Source of the DNA: an uncultured Chloroflexota bacterium
GTDB taxonomy: Bacteria > Chloroflexota > Anaerolineae > Aggregatilineales > Phototrophicaceae
Length of the DNA stretch: 7,685 nt
Assembly: GCA_903904765.1 (NCBI GenBank)
Contig: CAIVEA010000807.1
Coordinates: forward strand, 1 to 7,685
Direction of reading: 5' to 3'
The position numbers and the translations under genes were made by a program. The notes under the pieces were generated by a model that was given only the letters and a program-made list of their open reading frames with translations, had not been told where the DNA came from and did no database searches. Positions 5,619 through 7,685 of this stretch are shown in pieces. The first letter of the stretch is position 1. Each line of letters begins with the position of its first letter.

Positions 5619-6440
5619 ATGCCCGAACTCCCCGAAGTCGAAACGGTTGTACGCGGTCTACGCGCCCCGCTGGTCGGCAGGCGCGTCGAGTCCGTGTGGT
5701 TGGAACGTCACCGCGTCATCGCCATGCCCGGTGCGGAAGAATTTAGCGCCCGCCTGCCGGGGCAAACCTTCCGCGCCATCGAACGCCGCGCCAAGTACAT
5801 CGTGTGCCGGATGGATCAGGACGTGTTCGCCGTCCACCTGAAGATGACCGGACGGCTGTATGTGACCGACCCCGGACAGACCCATCCCGATGACCGCTGG
5901 GCGCGTTTCCGGTTGGCGCTGGATAACGGGCAAACGCTGTGCTTCTCGGACGCACGGCGCTTTGGTCGCGCCTACCTTGCCGATAGTATCGAGGCGATTG
6001 CGCCCGATCTCGGCCCCGAACCGCTGGAGGACAGCTTCACGCCCGCCGTATTCAAAACGCGGTTGGAAGGGCGCAAAAAGGTGTTGAAGGCGCTGCTCCT
6101 CGACCAGAGTTTCATCGCCGGCGTGGGCAACATCTACGCCGACGAAGCCCTGCACCGCGCCGGACTGCACCCGCAGCGCAGCGCCGACAGCCTGACCGAT
6201 GCCGAGATCGAGCGCCTGTACAGCACCGTCCGCGCCGCCCTGACCGACGGCATTGACTACGAAGGCGCGAGCATCAACTGGTATCGCAAACCGGACGGTT
6301 CCAAAGGGGAATCGCAAGATCATTTTTATGTGTATGATCGCGAAGGGCAGCCGTGTATGCAGTGCGGTCAGCCCATCGTCAAGATTCGTGTGGCGCAGCG
6401 AGGCACGCACTTCTGCCCGCGCTGCCAGCCAGAGAGGTGA
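5619..6440 (+). CDS. mutM: Formamidopyrimidine-DNA glycosylase (Fpg/MutM), bifunctional 8-oxoguanine repair enzyme with AP lyase activity
   Basis: This 273-residue protein excises 8-oxoguanine and formamidopyrimidines from DNA and nicks the abasic site. The N-terminus MPELPEVETVVRGL has the catalytic Pro directly after Met and the following Glu. The conserved Lys is K59 in RRAKYIVC. HLKMTGRL near residues 73-80 provides the Met that fills the gap left by the flipped base. The helix-two-turn-helix stretch is QSFIAGVGNIYADEALHRAG. The C-terminal zinc finger has C246, C249, C266 and C269, with R261 (AQRGTHF) as the DNA-contacting Arg. All key residues are present and the length is normal, so the enzyme should be functional. 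Its start lies 47 nt past the end of the IS element, so its original promoter may be displaced. The next gene starts 6 nt after its stop. Confidence 0.97.
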   Translation: MPELPEVETVVRGLRAPLVGRRVESVWLERHRVIAMPGAEEFSARLPGQTFRAIERRAKYIVCRMDQDVFAVHLKMTGRLYVTDPGQTHPDDRWARFRLALDNGQTLCFSDARRFGRAYLADSIEAIAPDLGPEPLEDSFTPAVFKTRLEGRKKVLKALLLDQSFIAGVGNIYADEALHRAGLHPQRSADSLTDAEIERLYSTVRAALTDGIDYEGASINWYRKPDGSKGESQDHFYVYDREGQPCMQCGQPIVKIRVAQRGTHFCPRCQPER

Positions 6441-6446
6441 GCGCCT

Positions 6447-7496
6447 GTGGTTGCCAACGATTTTGAGATGTTCTTGCAGCAAGAATTTGTCGGGCGTGCC
6501 ATCGCGCTGATGTGTGTGTTCGGCATGATGCTGGTGGTGGTGGTCACGCTGCTGTTTTACGTGCGCCGCCGCAAACGCGCTGCGCTGCTGGCCGCCGCCG
6601 CGCCCACCCCCGACCTTCCGGCGCTTGGCGCTGATCCGGCAGATATGCCGGATTTGCATCTACTGGTGCAAGCGCCCCCGCCGCCGCCCGCCCCAGCTAT
6701 CCAAACACCAGCGCCCATCGTCGTGCCGGTTGCCATTCCAGTGAGCGCCCCGGCAGCGCCACCACCGCCCGTGCGCGCCGCCCGCAAAGGCACGGTCACT
6801 ATTCCGGTGCTGGATGGCGACAGCGCCGAAGCGGTGGAGATCATGACCATCCTACGCGATGTGCTGGACGGCCATTTGATCGTGCAGATGGGCGACAAAG
6901 CCTATACCAACATCAACAATGACCCGGAGTTCAAAGACCGTTTCACACGGGTGATCCGCGAACTCGCCAGCGTCACCAAACAGGCCGCCAGCGCACCCCG
7001 CGCCGAAGCGCCCGCCGCTTCACCACCGCAGTCCCCTGCTTCCGCGCCTGTTGAGCCAGTTGAGCCACAAGAACCCGAAACCGCCGAACCAGAGCCGCCC
7101 TCACTTGGCAGCCTGATTCAGCCGCCCACACCACAGGCTCCACAACCCGCCGCGCCTGTCATCCCGCCGCCGCCCAGCGGGGCACGGATGCCCGGTGATC
7201 TACCCAGTTTCCGGCTGGAAGATAACCCGCTGCCCAAGCTGAAGCGTTTCCAGAAAAACGAATCGCGCCCGGTTCCAGAGGTGAATCTGGCGAACGCGAT
7301 TGAATCCTATCTCCAGTACCGGATTCAGCAGACCGGCGTGTTTCCGGGGCGCAGCATCCACATTTTCCCTGCGCCGGATGGCGGCGTGAGCATCACAGTG
7401 GACAACCGCGCTTATGAGGCCGTCGGGGACATCACCGAAACCGATGTGCGCGATTTCATCGCACAGGTCATTCAGGAATGGCAGGAACGGCACTAA
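6447..7496 (+). CDS. Proline-rich single-pass membrane protein with two related C-terminal-type modules; function unknown
   Basis: I do not recognise this 349-residue protein. A hydrophobic segment at about residues 18-39 (CVFGMMLVVVVTLLFYV) is followed by RRRKR at 40-44, which predicts an N-out, C-in anchor with a cytoplasmic body. Residues 45-115 and 180-250 are Pro/Ala-rich and probably unstructured linkers. Two globular segments remain: about 117-178 (AEAVEIMTILRDVL, then GDKAYTNI and FTRVIREL) and about 277-349 (ANAIESYLQYRI, then DNRAYEAV and FIAQVIQEW). They share a pattern of A-x-A-x-E, later AY, then F-x-x-V-I-x-E, suggesting an internal duplication. The GTG at 6447 is chosen because it follows AGAGAGG in the end of mutM at usable spacing; an ATG at 6468 is the alternative. 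It is probably co-transcribed with mutM, but nothing in its sequence indicates DNA repair. Confidence 0.85.
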   Translation: MVANDFEMFLQQEFVGRAIALMCVFGMMLVVVVTLLFYVRRRKRAALLAAAAPTPDLPALGADPADMPDLHLLVQAPPPPPAPAIQTPAPIVVPVAIPVSAPAAPPPPVRAARKGTVTIPVLDGDSAEAVEIMTILRDVLDGHLIVQMGDKAYTNINNDPEFKDRFTRVIRELASVTKQAASAPRAEAPAASPPQSPASAPVEPVEPQEPETAEPEPPSLGSLIQPPTPQAPQPAAPVIPPPPSGARMPGDLPSFRLEDNPLPKLKRFQKNESRPVPEVNLANAIESYLQYRIQQTGVFPGRSIHIFPAPDGGVSITVDNRAYEAVGDITETDVRDFIAQVIQEWQERH

Positions 7497-7502
7497 GCCA
7501 GC

Positions 7503-7685
7503 CTACACAAACGGCTCATCCACTGGTTGCACGCTGGCCTTGCCGTCCGCGCCCATGCGGTAGCGCCCCGCCGGACGCTGCGAGTCGTGGGTGAAGATGA
7601 GCAGCGCGTCCGTCTCCAGCGCCCACTTCTGCCAGATGCGCTTGGACTCCAGCGTGACCAGCGGCTCGACATCGTAGCCCGTCAT
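7503..7685 (-). CDS. MBL-fold metallo-hydrolase, C-terminal fragment (continues beyond the window)
   Basis: Sixty codons read leftward to TAG at 7503-7505, ending a gene whose bulk is right of the window. TGYDVEPLVTLESKR followed by LLIFTHDSQRPAGRY matches the C-terminal end of many metallo-beta-lactamase-fold hydrolases: a helix with a T-x-E-x-K/R pattern, then a strand ending in a metal-binding H-D. The first visible Met is at the window edge and is probably internal. Substrate cannot be judged. It converges on the preceding membrane protein gene with only 6 nt between the two stops, and no intrinsic terminator separates them. Confidence 0.7.
   Translation of the reverse strand: MTGYDVEPLVTLESKRIWQKWALETDALLIFTHDSQRPAGRYRMGADGKASVQPVDEPFV

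Noticed and set aside
5658..6659. 333-codon minus-strand ORF opposite mutM
   Set aside because: It covers the complete, motif-verified mutM and the start of the next gene. Its translation has no recognisable domain and the usual shadow composition.
1..7685. CRISPR arrays, tRNA or rRNA genes
   Set aside because: No regularly spaced direct repeats, no cloverleaf-like stretch with a TTCGANNC-type arm in a tRNA-sized context, and no rRNA-like sequence were recognised on either strand.

Overview
The window looks like a bacterial chromosomal segment, clearly G+C-rich in its housekeeping genes, with a less G+C-rich insertion element in the middle. The split glycine dehydrogenase (separate gcvPA and gcvPB), a two-domain retropepsin-like aspartyl protease gene, and a Pro/Ala-rich one-pass membrane protein behind mutM would fit the Chloroflexota. 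This is a guess from gene content, with no marker gene to confirm it.

Layout. (1) 1-2800: the end of a glycine-cleavage operon. gcvPA lacks only its first few codons, and gcvPB overlaps its stop by 4 nt. (2) 2801-2964: two consecutive hairpins, the second followed by a T-run and forming an intrinsic terminator. (3) 2965-3663: a decayed aspartyl protease gene with an in-frame stop, two single-base frameshifts and a missing 3' end. (4) 3664-3905: about 240 bp with no convincing gene but with promoter-like motifs. (5) 3906-5571: an IS200/IS605-family element with a Y1 transposase gene (tnpA), a tnpB gene carrying one +1 frameshift, subterminal hairpins at both ends, and an inferred omega-RNA at the 3' end of tnpB. 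(6) 5619-6440: mutM (Fpg DNA glycosylase), whose start lies 47 bp beyond the element. (7) 6447-7496: a proline-rich, single-pass membrane protein with two similar globular modules, 6 nt behind mutM. (8) 7503-7685, minus strand: the C-terminus of an MBL-fold hydrolase, convergent with the preceding gene.

How the parts relate. gcvPA and gcvPB form the P-protein of the glycine cleavage system and end at a clear terminator. The IS605-type element lies between the ruined protease gene and mutM. The base-level logic of its ends resembles what I recall for IS608. Removing the element and rejoining the flanks recreates a TATACT -10-like hexamer 44 nt before mutM, so it may have inserted into the mutM promoter. 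mutM and the membrane protein gene may be co-transcribed. Two of the three internal lesions in the protease lie in homopolymers and the tnpB lesion lies in a short A/G run, so read or assembly error must be excluded before they are called decay.
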